Below, in pieces: positions 26,898-35,330 of a stretch of DNA of 64,000 nt. The stretch's first letter is position 1; the number at the start of each line of letters is the position of its first letter. Below the pieces are notes generated by a model. That model had not been told where the DNA came from. It saw only the letters and a list, made by a program, of their open reading frames with translations, and searched no databases. The stretch comes from JARRPM01 sp963792815 (GTDB lineage Bacteria; Pseudomonadota; Gammaproteobacteria; Pseudomonadales; Halieaceae), in NCBI GenBank assembly GCA_963792815.1, contig CAWBXR010000001.1:469285-533284 (forward strand), given 5' to 3'. A program made the translations under genes and the position numbers.

Positions 26898-27323
26898 ATG
26901 GATATGTCAACTGATCTGGCCCTGCCCATGCTGGGCATGATGTTCCTTACCCTGCTGGTCTGGGTCTTTATGTTCATCCAGCGGGTTGGCTTCGCCCAGT
27001 CCAACAAACTGGATATCGAGCAGTTCAAGACTCCTGCTGACGTGCAGGCGCTGGTGCCCGCCGAGGTGTCTGGCGCCAGCAACAATTTCAAGAACCTGTT
27101 TGAGCTCCCTGTCATATTCTATGGCCTCTGCCTGTACCTGATGGTGTCCGGCCAGGTGGACAGTTTCTACACCAACTGCGCCTGGGCGTTCCTGCTTCTG
27201 CGCTGCCTCCACAGCCTCATTCACTGCAGCTACAACAGGGTCGCGCATCGCTTTGGCGTTTACATTCTGTCTGCTCTTGTGCTCTGGGTCATGGTGGTGA
27301 GGGCGTTTCTCGCAGCGCTTTGA
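26898..27323 (+). CDS. MAPEG-family membrane protein
   Basis: A 141-residue four-helix membrane protein of the MAPEG family (glutathione/eicosanoid-type). Helices are at about 6-28, 68-90, 95-113 and 120-140. Conserved marks are NNFKNLFELPVIFYGLCLYL and LHSLIHCSYNRVAHRFGVY. The ATG at 26898 has AAGAGG 9 nt upstream; a TTG six bases earlier is less likely. A perfect 9-bp inverted repeat (CTCGCAGCG/CGCTGCGAG, 27309-27336) surrounds the stop codon. Bacterial members often have glutathione-transferase-like activity; the substrate is unknown. Confidence 0.84.
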   Translation: MDMSTDLALPMLGMMFLTLLVWVFMFIQRVGFAQSNKLDIEQFKTPADVQALVPAEVSGASNNFKNLFELPVIFYGLCLYLMVSGQVDSFYTNCAWAFLLLRCLHSLIHCSYNRVAHRFGVYILSALVLWVMVVRAFLAAL

Positions 27324-27377
27324 TCTCCGCTGCGAGCTGGTGGTTAGGATGCTGTAAGGTTCTTGTTCCATTGGCGG

Positions 27378-27525
27378 CAGGGGGTCCGGGTGTGTCCCGG
27401 CTCCATGGCCGCGCCCCTCCGGGGTGCCCTCAGTCGGTCAGGAGCCTTACAGCGCTTCGCTGTCTCCTTCCACTCCCTCGGCGCTGGCCTTTTACATTCC
27501 GCCGAGGACACACCCGGACCCCCTG
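27378..27525 (+). repeat. Palindrome-flanked repeat element, copy 1
   Basis: A 148-bp element bounded by a perfect 20-bp inverted repeat (27378-27397 and 27506-27525). The core between (27400-27507) is about 86% identical to the reverse complement of 27620-27726 in copy 2, but the bounding stems of the two copies have different sequences. The core carries blocks such as CCCTCAGTCGGTC, AGCGCTTCGCTGTCT and CCACTCCCTCGGCG. Overlapping open frames on both strands look like by-products of the repeat. Confidence 0.8.
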
Positions 27526-27564
27526 CCTCACATCGGGCAGGTAAATACGCCTGCCGACGTGAGG
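27526..27564. repeat. Hairpin in the spacer between the two repeat copies
   Basis: CCTCACATCGGGCAGG and CCTGCCGACGTGAGG pair with minor mismatches around the loop TAAATACG. It begins directly after the end of copy 1 and gives a third stem to the region. Confidence 0.6.
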
Positions 27565-27599
27565 GCGATGCCAATGCGTCTTTGTGGATTGAACTTACT

Positions 27600-27750
27600 G
27601 CGGAGGAGGGCGGGGGTTGCCTCGCGGAACGTAAAAGGCGCACGCCGAGGGAGTGGAGCGAGACAGCGAAGCGCTTTAAGGCTCGCGACCGACTGAGGGA
27701 AGCCCGGAGGGCCGCAGCCGTGGAGCGAGGCAACCCCCGTTCTTCTCCGC
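27600..27750 (-). repeat. Palindrome-flanked repeat element, copy 2 (inverted)
   Basis: A 151-bp element in the opposite orientation to copy 1. It is bounded by a 26-position inverted repeat (27600-27625 and 27725-27750) with only three non-Watson-Crick positions, all of which would be G-U pairs in RNA. The core matches copy 1 at about 86%. The stem sequence is unrelated to that of copy 1 except in being self-complementary. Confidence 0.8.
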
Positions 27751-27803
27751 GAATGGAAAGGCACGGACTGTGCATCACGAGAGCGTAGCGCCAACTCCGG
27801 TCA

Positions 27804-28457
27804 TCAGGCCTTACGGGTTTTCTTCGGGTGTTTCCGCTCCGGGTAGCAGGTGGTGCAGATCTCGCAGGTGCGGCCGTCGCAGCCGCGGGCGGTGCAGAAC
27901 TGGCGGCCGTAGAAAATGATCTGCAGGTGAAGCCTGTTCCAGTACTCGCGGGGGAACAGGCGCTTCAGGTCCTTTTCGGTTTGCACGACATTCTTGCCGC
28001 TGGAAAGCCCCCAGCGCTGGGCCAGCCGGTGGATGTGGGTATCCACCGGGAAAGCCGGTATCCCGAAGGCCTGTGACATCACCACGCTGGCAGTCTTGTG
28101 GCCGACACCTGGCAGGCGTTCCAGCGCTTCCATGTCGGCGGGCACAGCGCCGCCGTGCTCCTCCAGCAGTATCTCGCTGAGTCGCTTGATCGCCCTGGAT
28201 TTCTGCGGGGACAGGCCGCAGGGGCGGATGATATCGCGGATCTGCTCCACCTCCAGTGCGGCCATTGCCGCGGGGGTGTCGGCCAGGGCGAACAGGGCCG
28301 GGGTCACCTGGTTTACCCGCTCGTCGGTGCACTGGGCGCTGAGCAGTACAGCCACCAGCAGGGTGAAGGGGTCAGTGTGGTCCAGTGGCACCGGGGTTTG
28401 CGGATAGAGTTCCTGCAGGCGTTGGAGAATATAAGCGGTGCGCTCGGCTTTCAGCAC
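27804..28457 (-). CDS. nth: Endonuclease III
   Basis: A 217-residue base-excision DNA glycosylase/AP lyase. The helix-hairpin-helix is LERLPGVGHKTASVV with the catalytic Lys, and the catalytic Asp is in FPVDTHIHRLAQRW. The C-terminal iron-sulfur loop is FCTARGCDGRTCEICTTCYP: Cys spacing C-x9-C-x2-C-x2-C (with an extra Cys inside), not the C-x6-C-x2-C-x5-C of E. coli Nth, so this belongs to a variant cluster subtype. It lies 10 nt after dapC in the same orientation. Confidence 0.92.
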   Translation of the reverse strand: MLKAERTAYILQRLQELYPQTPVPLDHTDPFTLLVAVLLSAQCTDERVNQVTPALFALADTPAAMAALEVEQIRDIIRPCGLSPQKSRAIKRLSEILLEEHGGAVPADMEALERLPGVGHKTASVVMSQAFGIPAFPVDTHIHRLAQRWGLSSGKNVVQTEKDLKRLFPREYWNRLHLQIIFYGRQFCTARGCDGRTCEICTTCYPERKHPKKTRKA

Positions 28458-28467
28458 GGTGTCTTTA

Positions 28468-29658
28468 CTACCGTGTTTCCAGGCAGTGCACTATGCGGCG
28501 CGCTGCGGTTATGCACTGCTCGGGCTCCGCCACCAGCGCCATGCGCAGGTGGTTGGCGCCGGGATTGGTGCCGTGGGATTCCCGGGCCAGGAAGCTGCCG
28601 GGCAGCACGGTAACGTTTTGGCTGGCATAGAGGTGCCGGGCAAAGTCGGTGTCGCTGCCGTCGATGCGCGGCCACAGGTAGAATCCGGCGTCCGGGGCGG
28701 ATACGTCGAGCTTGCCGTCGAACTCCGCCAGCACCGCGGCGAACTTTTCCCGGTAGAGCGCGCGGTTGGCCCGTACGTGGGCTTCGTCGTTCCAGGCTGC
28801 GATGCTGCCCAGCTGGTGGTGCAGGGGCATGGCGCAGCCGTGATAAGTGCGATAGAGCGTAAATTGCCGGATGATGCTCGCGTCACCGGCGACAAAGCCC
28901 GAGCGCAGGCCCGGCAGGTTGGAGCGCTTGGACAGGCTGTGGAACACCACGCAGTTGCGGTAGTCGCTATCGCCCATGGCGGCGCAGGCCTGGAGCAGGC
29001 CGGCCGGCGGCGCGTCCTCGTCAAAGTAGATTTCGGAATAGCACTCGTCCCCGGCGATGACGAAATCGTATTGCCTTGCCAGTGTTATCAGCTCCTGCAA
29101 CTGTTGCAGTGACAGCACGGCCCCGGTGGGATTACCCGGGCTGCACAGGTACAGCAGCTGGCAGTTTTGCCACTGCTGTTCGGTGACGCTGGCAAAGTCC
29201 GGTAGCAGGCCGGAGCTTTCAGTGCAGTTGATAAAGTGCGGGGTCGCGCCGGCCAGCAGCGCGGCACCCTCGTAGATCTGGTAGAAAGGATTCGGGCTCA
29301 TTACCAGTGCGCCCGGGCAGGGCCTTATTACCGCCTGGGCAAAAGCAAACAGCGCCTCCCGGGTGCCGCTGACGGGCAGTACCTGCTGCTCGCTGTCCAA
29401 CTCCGGCAAGTCAAACCGGCGCTGCAGCCAGCGGGCGATCGCCTGCCTCAGCTCAGGGATGCCGGCAGTGGTCGGGTAGTTCGACAGCCGCTGCAGGTTG
29501 GCGGCTATCTCGGCCAGTACGAAGTCCGGCGCCTTGTGCCTGGGCTCGCCTATCGACAGGGAGACGTTGGCTTTGTCCGCCGGCGGCGCCAGGTCGGCGA
29601 ACAGCTGGCGCAGGCGCTCGAACGGGTAGGGCTGCAGCAGGGAAAGGTGCGGGTTCAC
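28468..29658 (-). CDS. dapC: Succinyldiaminopimelate aminotransferase
   Basis: A 396-residue PLP-dependent class I/II aminotransferase. Marks are NPFYQIYEGAALLAG, CSPGNPTGAVLSL, AGDECYSEIYFDEDAPP, and the PLP Lys in FHSLSKRSNLPGLRSGFVAG. This form is usually called DapC and converts N-succinyl-2-amino-6-ketopimelate to N-succinyl-LL-DAP. With dapA, dapD and dapE in the window, four genes of the succinylase route are present. It follows glnD by 6 nt, as in pseudomonads. Confidence 0.92.
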   Translation of the reverse strand: MNPHLSLLQPYPFERLRQLFADLAPPADKANVSLSIGEPRHKAPDFVLAEIAANLQRLSNYPTTAGIPELRQAIARWLQRRFDLPELDSEQQVLPVSGTREALFAFAQAVIRPCPGALVMSPNPFYQIYEGAALLAGATPHFINCTESSGLLPDFASVTEQQWQNCQLLYLCSPGNPTGAVLSLQQLQELITLARQYDFVIAGDECYSEIYFDEDAPPAGLLQACAAMGDSDYRNCVVFHSLSKRSNLPGLRSGFVAGDASIIRQFTLYRTYHGCAMPLHHQLGSIAAWNDEAHVRANRALYREKFAAVLAEFDGKLDVSAPDAGFYLWPRIDGSDTDFARHLYASQNVTVLPGSFLARESHGTNPGANHLRMALVAEPEQCITAARRIVHCLETR

Positions 29659-29664
29659 AGGCGA

Positions 29665-32346
29665 TCAGGCCTTTGCCTGCTCGTCCAGTTCGTCGCAGAT
29701 GGCCTGTTCCAGGGCCGCGCACAGTTCGGGATCGGTGATCGGCTGCTGGTTCGCGTCGGTAATGAAGAATACGTCCTCCACCCGTTCGCCGAGTGTCTGG
29801 ATTTTTGCGGCCTGCAATTCTATGCCGAAGCGAACGAGCACCTTGCCGATACGGGCCAGCAGGCCCGGCCGGTCCGGTGAGGAGACTTCCAGCACGGAGA
29901 CCTGTTTTATCTCGTCGATGGACATACTGGTTTCGGTTGGCATCGATAGCGACTTTACCCGCCGTGGAGTGCGACGCTGCATGATCTGCGGCGCAGCCGG
30001 CTCGCCCGACAGGCATTCGGTGAGCTGTTGCTTGATAAACTTAAGCCGGCCGCCGTCCTCGGCGATGGGTTGGCCGCCGGAGTCCAGCACGAAAAAGGTA
30101 TCCAGGCTCATGCCGTCATTGGCATTGTAGATGCGGGCGTCGTGGACGCTGAGGTCCAGCTGCTCGAGCTCGGCGCAAATGGTGGAGAAGAGCTGTACGT
30201 TGCTGCGGGCGTGGATAAATATCTGGGTGGTGTTGGCCACGGTGGATTCCACGTTGTTGCGAATCAGTACCAGGGGCTTGTCGCGTTTGTAATGGCTGGC
30301 GATTGCCTCGGTGTGCCAGGCGATGTCTTCGGCCCGCTCCCGCAGGAAATAGTCCTCGCCTCGCTGGCGCCACAGTTCGTCCAGTTCTTCGGCGGTAAAG
30401 CCGCGATCCTCCAGTATCTGGCTTGCCGCCTTGCGGCTGCGATCAACCCAGACCTGCTTGTCTACCGGGTTTTCCAGGCCCCGCTGCAGCGCGCGCCGGG
30501 TCTCGGTGTATAGCTGGCGCAACAGGCTGCCCCGCCATGCATTCCACAGGGTCGGATTGGTGGCGTTGATGTCCGCGACGGTCAGGGTGAACAGGTAGTC
30601 GAGATGCTCCTTGTCCTTAACATGCTCGGCGAATTGCTGGATGACCTCCGGGTCCGCTATGTCCTTGCGCTGTGACACGGCCGACATGACCAGGTGGTTG
30701 AGGACCAGCCAGGTCACCAGCTCGGTGTCCCGTTCGTCCAGTCCGTGGTTGCGGCAGAAGTTTTCGGCGTCTACCGCGCCAAGTTCCGAGTGGTCGCCGC
30801 CCCGGCCCTTGCCGATGTCGTGGAAGAGGGCGGCCATATAGAGCAGTTCCGGCTTGCGCAAGCGCCGGGCCACCCGGCTGGAGACCGGAAAGCGCAGCTC
30901 GAAGTCCGGGTAGAGGAAGCGCCGGCAGTTCTTGACCACTTCCAGCGTGTGCGCATCCACTGTGTAGGTATGGAACAGGTCGTGCTGCATCTGGCCAACA
31001 ATGCGGCCAAATTCAGGCAGGTACTCCCCCAGGATGCCGTAGCGGGCCATCCGCCGAAGTTGCCTGGCCATCTTGTTGGGTGAGCGCAGAATCGCCAGGA
31101 AGGTACTGCGATTTTCAGGGTCTGCCCGGAACCCGTCATCGATCAGGTGGCGATGGTTGCGGATCTGCCTGATCGTGGGGGCCGCAATACCCTCGGATGC
31201 TTCCAGGTTTGCGCACACCAGGAATACCTCAAGCAGGGCGCCGGGGTTGTTGTTGAAGAGCTCCTCGTCCCGTGCTTCAACGTAACCACTGCGCAGCTGG
31301 AACCGCTCATTGACGACGATGACCTCATCCGCGGTGTCGGCGTGCAGTATGGCCTGGTCGAAGTTCTGGATCAGCACCTCGTTGAGCTGCCCCAGGGCCA
31401 GGGCCCAGCGGTAATAGGTTTGCATGAACTGCTCTACTGCCAGGCGGTCGCCGTCCTTGAAGCCCCACAGTTCCGCCAGGGTGCGCTGGTGATCGAACAG
31501 CAGCCTGTCTTCCTCCCGACCGGTGATCATGTGCAACGCATAGCGCACCTGCCACATGAACTCGCGCCCGCGATACAGTATTTCCATTTCCTCAGGGTCG
31601 AGAAAATCAGATGAGGTGATTTTTTCCAGCGACTCGACCCCGAAGTGTCGCTCCGCCAGCCAGCCTATGATCTGCAGGTCGCGCAGTCCGCCGGGGCAGC
31701 TTTTGACATTGGGTTCCAGGTTGTACTCAGTATCGGCGAACTTGGTATGCCGGGCCCGCTGTTCCTCGAGTTTGGCCCGGAAAAAGTCGGGACTGGCCCA
31801 CATCTTGTCGGGGCCGGTTTCCTCACGGACTTTTTGCATAAGCTCGCGGGGGCCGCGAATCGTCCTGGCTTCCATCAGGTTGGTCAGCACGGTAATGTCC
31901 TCCCGTGCCTTCCTGGTGCATTCGTCAATCGTCCGCACGCTGTGACCTATTACCAGCCCCATGTCCCACATGAACGTGAGAAAAGCTTCCAGTTGCTGTT
32001 CGCAACCGTGGTGGCCGTCCCGCAGCAATAACAGGACATCGATATCCGAGTGAGGGTGAAGCTCGCCGCGGCCATAGCCGCCCACGGCCACCAGCGCTAT
32101 GTCGGCCCCGCCCCAGTCGTGGCGCTCCCACAGCGTGCCCAGCAGGGTGTCCATGAAGCGCGCCCGCAGGCGAATCAGTTCGCCTGTGCGGGCTCCGCTG
32201 CGAAATTGCGCGTGGAGGTATTCGGTGGCGGTGGTGATAGCCTGCTTGCAGCAGGGCAGTATCCGACCCTGCTCGAGCTGTTGTTCGAATTCGGCGGCAT
32301 CGAACATCGCGGCAGGCAGTACCCCTGCATCAGTGGCGACGTTCAA
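29665..32346 (-). CDS. glnD: Bifunctional PII uridylyltransferase/uridylyl-removing enzyme
   Basis: An 893-residue nitrogen-status sensor that uridylylates PII when glutamine is low and removes UMP when it is high. Domains in order: nucleotidyltransferase (VGGYGRGELHPHSDIDVLLLL, about 90-110), linker, HD hydrolase (ALFHDIGKGRGGDHSELGA, about 505-525), and two ACT domains (ending HARSNVQLFSTICAELEQLDL; and VLEVSSPDRPGLLARIGKVLV). Length matches E. coli GlnD (890). Its start overlaps the map stop by 4 nt, so map-glnD-dapC-nth probably form one transcription unit. Confidence 0.96.
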   Translation of the reverse strand: MNVATDAGVLPAAMFDAAEFEQQLEQGRILPCCKQAITTATEYLHAQFRSGARTGELIRLRARFMDTLLGTLWERHDWGGADIALVAVGGYGRGELHPHSDIDVLLLLRDGHHGCEQQLEAFLTFMWDMGLVIGHSVRTIDECTRKAREDITVLTNLMEARTIRGPRELMQKVREETGPDKMWASPDFFRAKLEEQRARHTKFADTEYNLEPNVKSCPGGLRDLQIIGWLAERHFGVESLEKITSSDFLDPEEMEILYRGREFMWQVRYALHMITGREEDRLLFDHQRTLAELWGFKDGDRLAVEQFMQTYYRWALALGQLNEVLIQNFDQAILHADTADEVIVVNERFQLRSGYVEARDEELFNNNPGALLEVFLVCANLEASEGIAAPTIRQIRNHRHLIDDGFRADPENRSTFLAILRSPNKMARQLRRMARYGILGEYLPEFGRIVGQMQHDLFHTYTVDAHTLEVVKNCRRFLYPDFELRFPVSSRVARRLRKPELLYMAALFHDIGKGRGGDHSELGAVDAENFCRNHGLDERDTELVTWLVLNHLVMSAVSQRKDIADPEVIQQFAEHVKDKEHLDYLFTLTVADINATNPTLWNAWRGSLLRQLYTETRRALQRGLENPVDKQVWVDRSRKAASQILEDRGFTAEELDELWRQRGEDYFLRERAEDIAWHTEAIASHYKRDKPLVLIRNNVESTVANTTQIFIHARSNVQLFSTICAELEQLDLSVHDARIYNANDGMSLDTFFVLDSGGQPIAEDGGRLKFIKQQLTECLSGEPAAPQIMQRRTPRRVKSLSMPTETSMSIDEIKQVSVLEVSSPDRPGLLARIGKVLVRFGIELQAAKIQTLGERVEDVFFITDANQQPITDPELCAALEQAICDELDEQAKA

Positions 32347-33122
32347 ACTGGCAGTGACTCTGAGCTGCGGCGGGTGAAGACCTCACAGCCTGTCTCCGTT
32401 ACCCCCAGGGTGTGTTCCCACTGGGCGGAGAGGCGGCCGTCCCGGGTTGTCACCGTCCAGCCATCCTTCTGGTTCAGCCTGGTCTGGCGCCTGCCCGCGT
32501 TTATCATCGGCTCGATGGTGAACGTCATGCCCGGTTCGAGCACGAGCCCGTTGCCCTTGCGTCCGTAATGCAGCACCTGGGGTTCCTCGTGGAAGACCCT
32601 GCCGATGCCGTGCCCGCAGTATTCGCGCACAACCGAGTAGTAGTTCTTTTCCGCGTGTTGCTGGATCACGGCGCCGATGTCGCCAAGGGTCGCGCCCGGC
32701 CTGACGACCTCGAGTGCTTTGTACAGGCACTCCTGGGTGATCTGGATGAGGCGTTTGGCGTGGGGGGCCACCTCTCCCACCTGCACCATGATGCTTGTAT
32801 CCCCGTGGTAGCCGTCCTTGATCACGGTCACATCGATATTGATGATGTCGCCGTTTTTCAGCTTGCGGCTGTCGGAGGGGATCCCGTGACAGACCACGTC
32901 GTTGACCGAGGTGCAGATGGAGCGGGGAAAGCCATTGTAATTAAGCGGGGCAGGTATGGCCTGTTGGGTGCTGGTAATGTAGTCGTGGCAGATCCTGTCC
33001 AGCTCGCCGGTGGTCACCCCGACCTCGACCAGCGGTTCGATCATTTCCAGCACTTCTGCGGCGAGACGCCCCGCGACCCGCATCTTGTCAATCTCATCCG
33101 CGGTCTTGATCGATACTGCCAT
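32343..33122 (-). CDS. map: Methionine aminopeptidase, type I
   Basis: A 259-residue enzyme that trims the initiator Met. Metal ligands and signature: VVCHGIPSDSRKLKNGDIINIDVTVIKDGYHGDTS (two Asp), YCGHGIGRVFHEEPQVLHYG (His), FTIEPMINAG (Glu), SAQWEHT (Glu). The ATG at 33122 gives MAVSIKTADEIDKMR, the normal N-terminus; 75 upstream codons in the same frame are not family-like. It is divergent from rpsB, the arrangement conserved in gammaproteobacteria. Confidence 0.96.
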   Translation of the reverse strand: MAVSIKTADEIDKMRVAGRLAAEVLEMIEPLVEVGVTTGELDRICHDYITSTQQAIPAPLNYNGFPRSICTSVNDVVCHGIPSDSRKLKNGDIINIDVTVIKDGYHGDTSIMVQVGEVAPHAKRLIQITQECLYKALEVVRPGATLGDIGAVIQQHAEKNYYSVVREYCGHGIGRVFHEEPQVLHYGRKGNGLVLEPGMTFTIEPMINAGRRQTRLNQKDGWTVTTRDGRLSAQWEHTLGVTETGCEVFTRRSSESLPV

Positions 33123-33271
33123 CTTTAACCCATTGAAAAATATAACGAATGTCCGATTTTTTTGAAAATTCGGACCCCTGAGGGAGGCACATTCTACCCC
33201 ATTCGGCCGGTAAATGAGTAATCCCGGCTGGTCGCAGGCCCCCGTGCGGCCTTTAAACCCTGCCTCGGTTG

Positions 33272-33280
33272 TGGTATAAA
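33272..33280 (+). promoter_or_regulatory. Possible extended -10 promoter of rpsB
   Basis: TGGTATAAA matches an extended -10 element (TGnTATAAT-like), about 155 nt upstream of the rpsB start. No good -35 is seen. The long leader that follows (about 33290-33433) includes GGAGG and short inverted segments and could hold the S2-binding autoregulatory structure known for rpsB; that part is inference. Confidence 0.4.
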
Positions 33281-33433
33281 GCGCGCCTTCGCGGGGCAGG
33301 GCTGGTTCAGATTCCCTGTCCGGCGGAGAAAAAAACGACGCACACATATCAATACCTGCTCCAGGGTGCCGCTAGATACGGTTTGGTTGCAGGGGTATGT
33401 GGAGGTTTAACCCAAACACAAGGTAATCACATT

Positions 33434-34237
33434 ATGTCGCAAGTAAGCATGCGCGACCTGCTTCAGGCGGGCGCCCATTTCGGACACCAGACCCGTTACT
33501 GGAACCCCAAGATGGATCAGTACATCTTTGGCGCCCGTAACAAGATCCACATCATCAACCTCGAGCATACGGTACCGGCCTTCAACGAAGCACTGGAACT
33601 GGTCAAGCGCCTCGCGGGTAACAAGAACAAGATCCTGTTTGTCGGCACCAAGCGCGCCGCGGGCAAGATCATCAAGGAACAGGCCGAGCGCGCCGGTATG
33701 CCCTATGTCAGCCATCGCTGGCTGGGCGGCATGCTCACCAACTACAAGACGATCCGCGCATCTATCAAGCGCCTGCGTGATCTCGAAACCCAGATGACCG
33801 ACGGCACCTTTGCCAGGCTGACCAAGAAAGAGGCGCTGATGCGCTCTCGCGACATGGAAAAGCTGGAGCGCAGCATCGGCGGTATCAAAACCATGGGCGG
33901 ACTGCCGGACGCACTGTTTGTGGTCGATGTGGACCACGAGCGCATCGCCATTACCGAGGCGAACAAGCTCGGTATCCCGGTGATCGGTATCGTCGATACC
34001 AACAGCAACCCCGACGGCGTGGACTATGTGATCCCCGGTAACGACGACGCGATCCGTGCGATCAGGCTGTATGTCGCCGCCGTGGCCGATGCCTGCATTG
34101 CCGGCAAGGTTGAGTCAGGCGAGGGAGTTGTGGCGAAGGACGAGTTTGTCGAAGTGAACGCAGAGGAAGCTGCCCCGGCCGAAGAAGCCCCTGCGGCACC
34201 CGAAGCAGCTGCTGAGCCCGCCGCGGCCGCTGAGTAA
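33434..34237 (+). CDS. rpsB: 30S ribosomal protein S2
   Basis: A 267-residue S2. Conserved segments are MRDLLQAGAHFGHQTRYWNPKM, IFGARNKIHIINLEHTVPAF, and SHRWLGGMLTNYKTIR. The C-terminus is extended by an Ala/Glu/Pro-rich tail (EEAAPAEEAPAAPEAAAEPA). The start at 33434 gives the family N-terminus and has an AGG-type site at 33421. The upstream 55 in-frame codons are leader. First gene of the rpsB-tsf cluster. Confidence 0.97.
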   Translation: MSQVSMRDLLQAGAHFGHQTRYWNPKMDQYIFGARNKIHIINLEHTVPAFNEALELVKRLAGNKNKILFVGTKRAAGKIIKEQAERAGMPYVSHRWLGGMLTNYKTIRASIKRLRDLETQMTDGTFARLTKKEALMRSRDMEKLERSIGGIKTMGGLPDALFVVDVDHERIAITEANKLGIPVIGIVDTNSNPDGVDYVIPGNDDAIRAIRLYVAAVADACIAGKVESGEGVVAKDEFVEVNAEEAAPAEEAPAAPEAAAEPAAAAE

Positions 34238-34250
34238 GCGCCAGGCTTAA

Positions 34251-34279
34251 TCCGCGGCCGATGACCGGTCGGCCGCGGA
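34251..34279 (+). terminator. Strong hairpin between rpsB and tsf (first)
   Basis: TCCGCGGCCGA and TCGGCCGCGGA make a perfect 11-bp stem with a 7-nt loop. It is followed by ATAAATTTT, an imperfect U-tract, so it may partly terminate or protect the rpsB 3' end. Confidence 0.55.
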
Positions 34280-34289
34280 ATAAATTTTG

Positions 34290-34324
34290 CCCCTGGTGGA
34301 CAAACCGCCGGGGTTTTTATTTTT
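34290..34324 (+). terminator. Attenuator-like terminator between rpsB and tsf (second)
   Basis: CCCCTGGTGG pairs with CCGCCGGGG (one bulge) and is followed by TTTTTATTTTT. A partial terminator here would let rpsB be made in excess of tsf, as known in E. coli. Confidence 0.7.
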
Positions 34325-34363
34325 AAGCTCCAGGTTCCTGGGGTTTCTAGAGGAGGAATAGCA

Positions 34364-35221
34364 ATGTCGGCAGCACTGGTTAAGGAACTACGTGAGCGCA
34401 CGGGTCTCGGCCTGTTGGAGTGCAAGAAAGCTCTGGCAGCCTGCGATGGTGATATCGAGCTGGCTATTGAGGAGCTGCGCAAGTCCAGCGGCATGAAGGC
34501 GGCCAAGAAAGCTGGCCGCACAGCGGCAGACGGCGTCGTCGCTGCCCGGGTTGCCGATGATGGCAGCTATGCAGTAGTGGTCGAAGTCAACAGCGAAACC
34601 GACTTTGTCGCTCGCGATGCAGGCTTTCTCGCCTTCGTCGACAAGGTTGTAGATGCGGCGTTCACCAGCCGCCAGACGGATGTCGCCGCCCTGATGGCGG
34701 GCGAACTGGAAGCTACCCGCGAGGCCCTGGTGCAGAAGATCGGGGAGAACATCGGTGTTCGCAGGATAGAGCTGCTGAGCGCTGATTCAGGCGTGGTTGC
34801 CGCCTACGTCCACGGTAATAATCGCATCGCCGTACTGGTGGCTCTCACCGGTGGTGACAATGACCTGGCCAAGGACGTCGCCATGCACGTGGCAGCGGTC
34901 AATCCCCAGGTTGTATCTCCAGACGATATGCCCGCCGAGGCGATCGCCAAGGAAAAAGAAATCTACACTGCCCAGGCGCAGGACTCCGGCAAGCCGGCGG
35001 AAATCGTCGAGAAGATGATCGGCGGTCGCATCAAGAAGTTCCTGGCGGAAAACAGCCTGCTGGAACAGGCCTTCGTCAAGAACCCGGATATCACCGTGGG
35101 CAAGCTCGTCGCAGGCTCCGGTGCGGGTGTCGCCAGCTTCATCCGCTTCGAAGTGGGAGAGGGTATCGCGGTGGACAAGGTGGATTTTGCAGAGGAAGTC
35201 GCGGCCCAGCTCAGGGGCTAG
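34364..35221 (+). CDS. tsf: Elongation factor Ts
   Basis: A 285-residue guanine-nucleotide exchange factor for EF-Tu. The N-terminal UBA-like domain is VKELRERTGLGLLECKKALAACDGDIELAIEELRKSSG, and the exchange core contains EVNSETDFVARDAGF. Good ribosome site (AGAGGAGGAA) just upstream. Followed at 19 nt by a textbook terminator, so pyrH starts from its own promoter. Confidence 0.97.
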   Translation: MSAALVKELRERTGLGLLECKKALAACDGDIELAIEELRKSSGMKAAKKAGRTAADGVVAARVADDGSYAVVVEVNSETDFVARDAGFLAFVDKVVDAAFTSRQTDVAALMAGELEATREALVQKIGENIGVRRIELLSADSGVVAAYVHGNNRIAVLVALTGGDNDLAKDVAMHVAAVNPQVVSPDDMPAEAIAKEKEIYTAQAQDSGKPAEIVEKMIGGRIKKFLAENSLLEQAFVKNPDITVGKLVAGSGAGVASFIRFEVGEGIAVDKVDFAEEVAAQLRG

Positions 35222-35239
35222 GCTGCAACGCTTCAGCTA

Positions 35240-35262
35240 AAGGGGCTTCGGCCCCTTTTTTT
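35240..35262 (+). terminator. Rho-independent terminator after tsf
   Basis: AAGGGGC-TTCG-GCCCCTT stem with a UUCG tetraloop and seven T residues. Confidence 0.92.
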
Positions 35263-35330
35263 GGCCAATCCCCCCTAGGGTGTTGGCGCTGAGTCCTGTA
35301 AGATACGGCCCAGCTCAGGAGAGGACATCT

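Noticed and set aside
27344..27788. Several overlapping open frames on both strands in the repeat region
   Set aside because: They coincide with the inverted repeat cores, are Arg/Pro/Ser-rich, and mirror each other on the two strands; explained by the repeat, not by coding.
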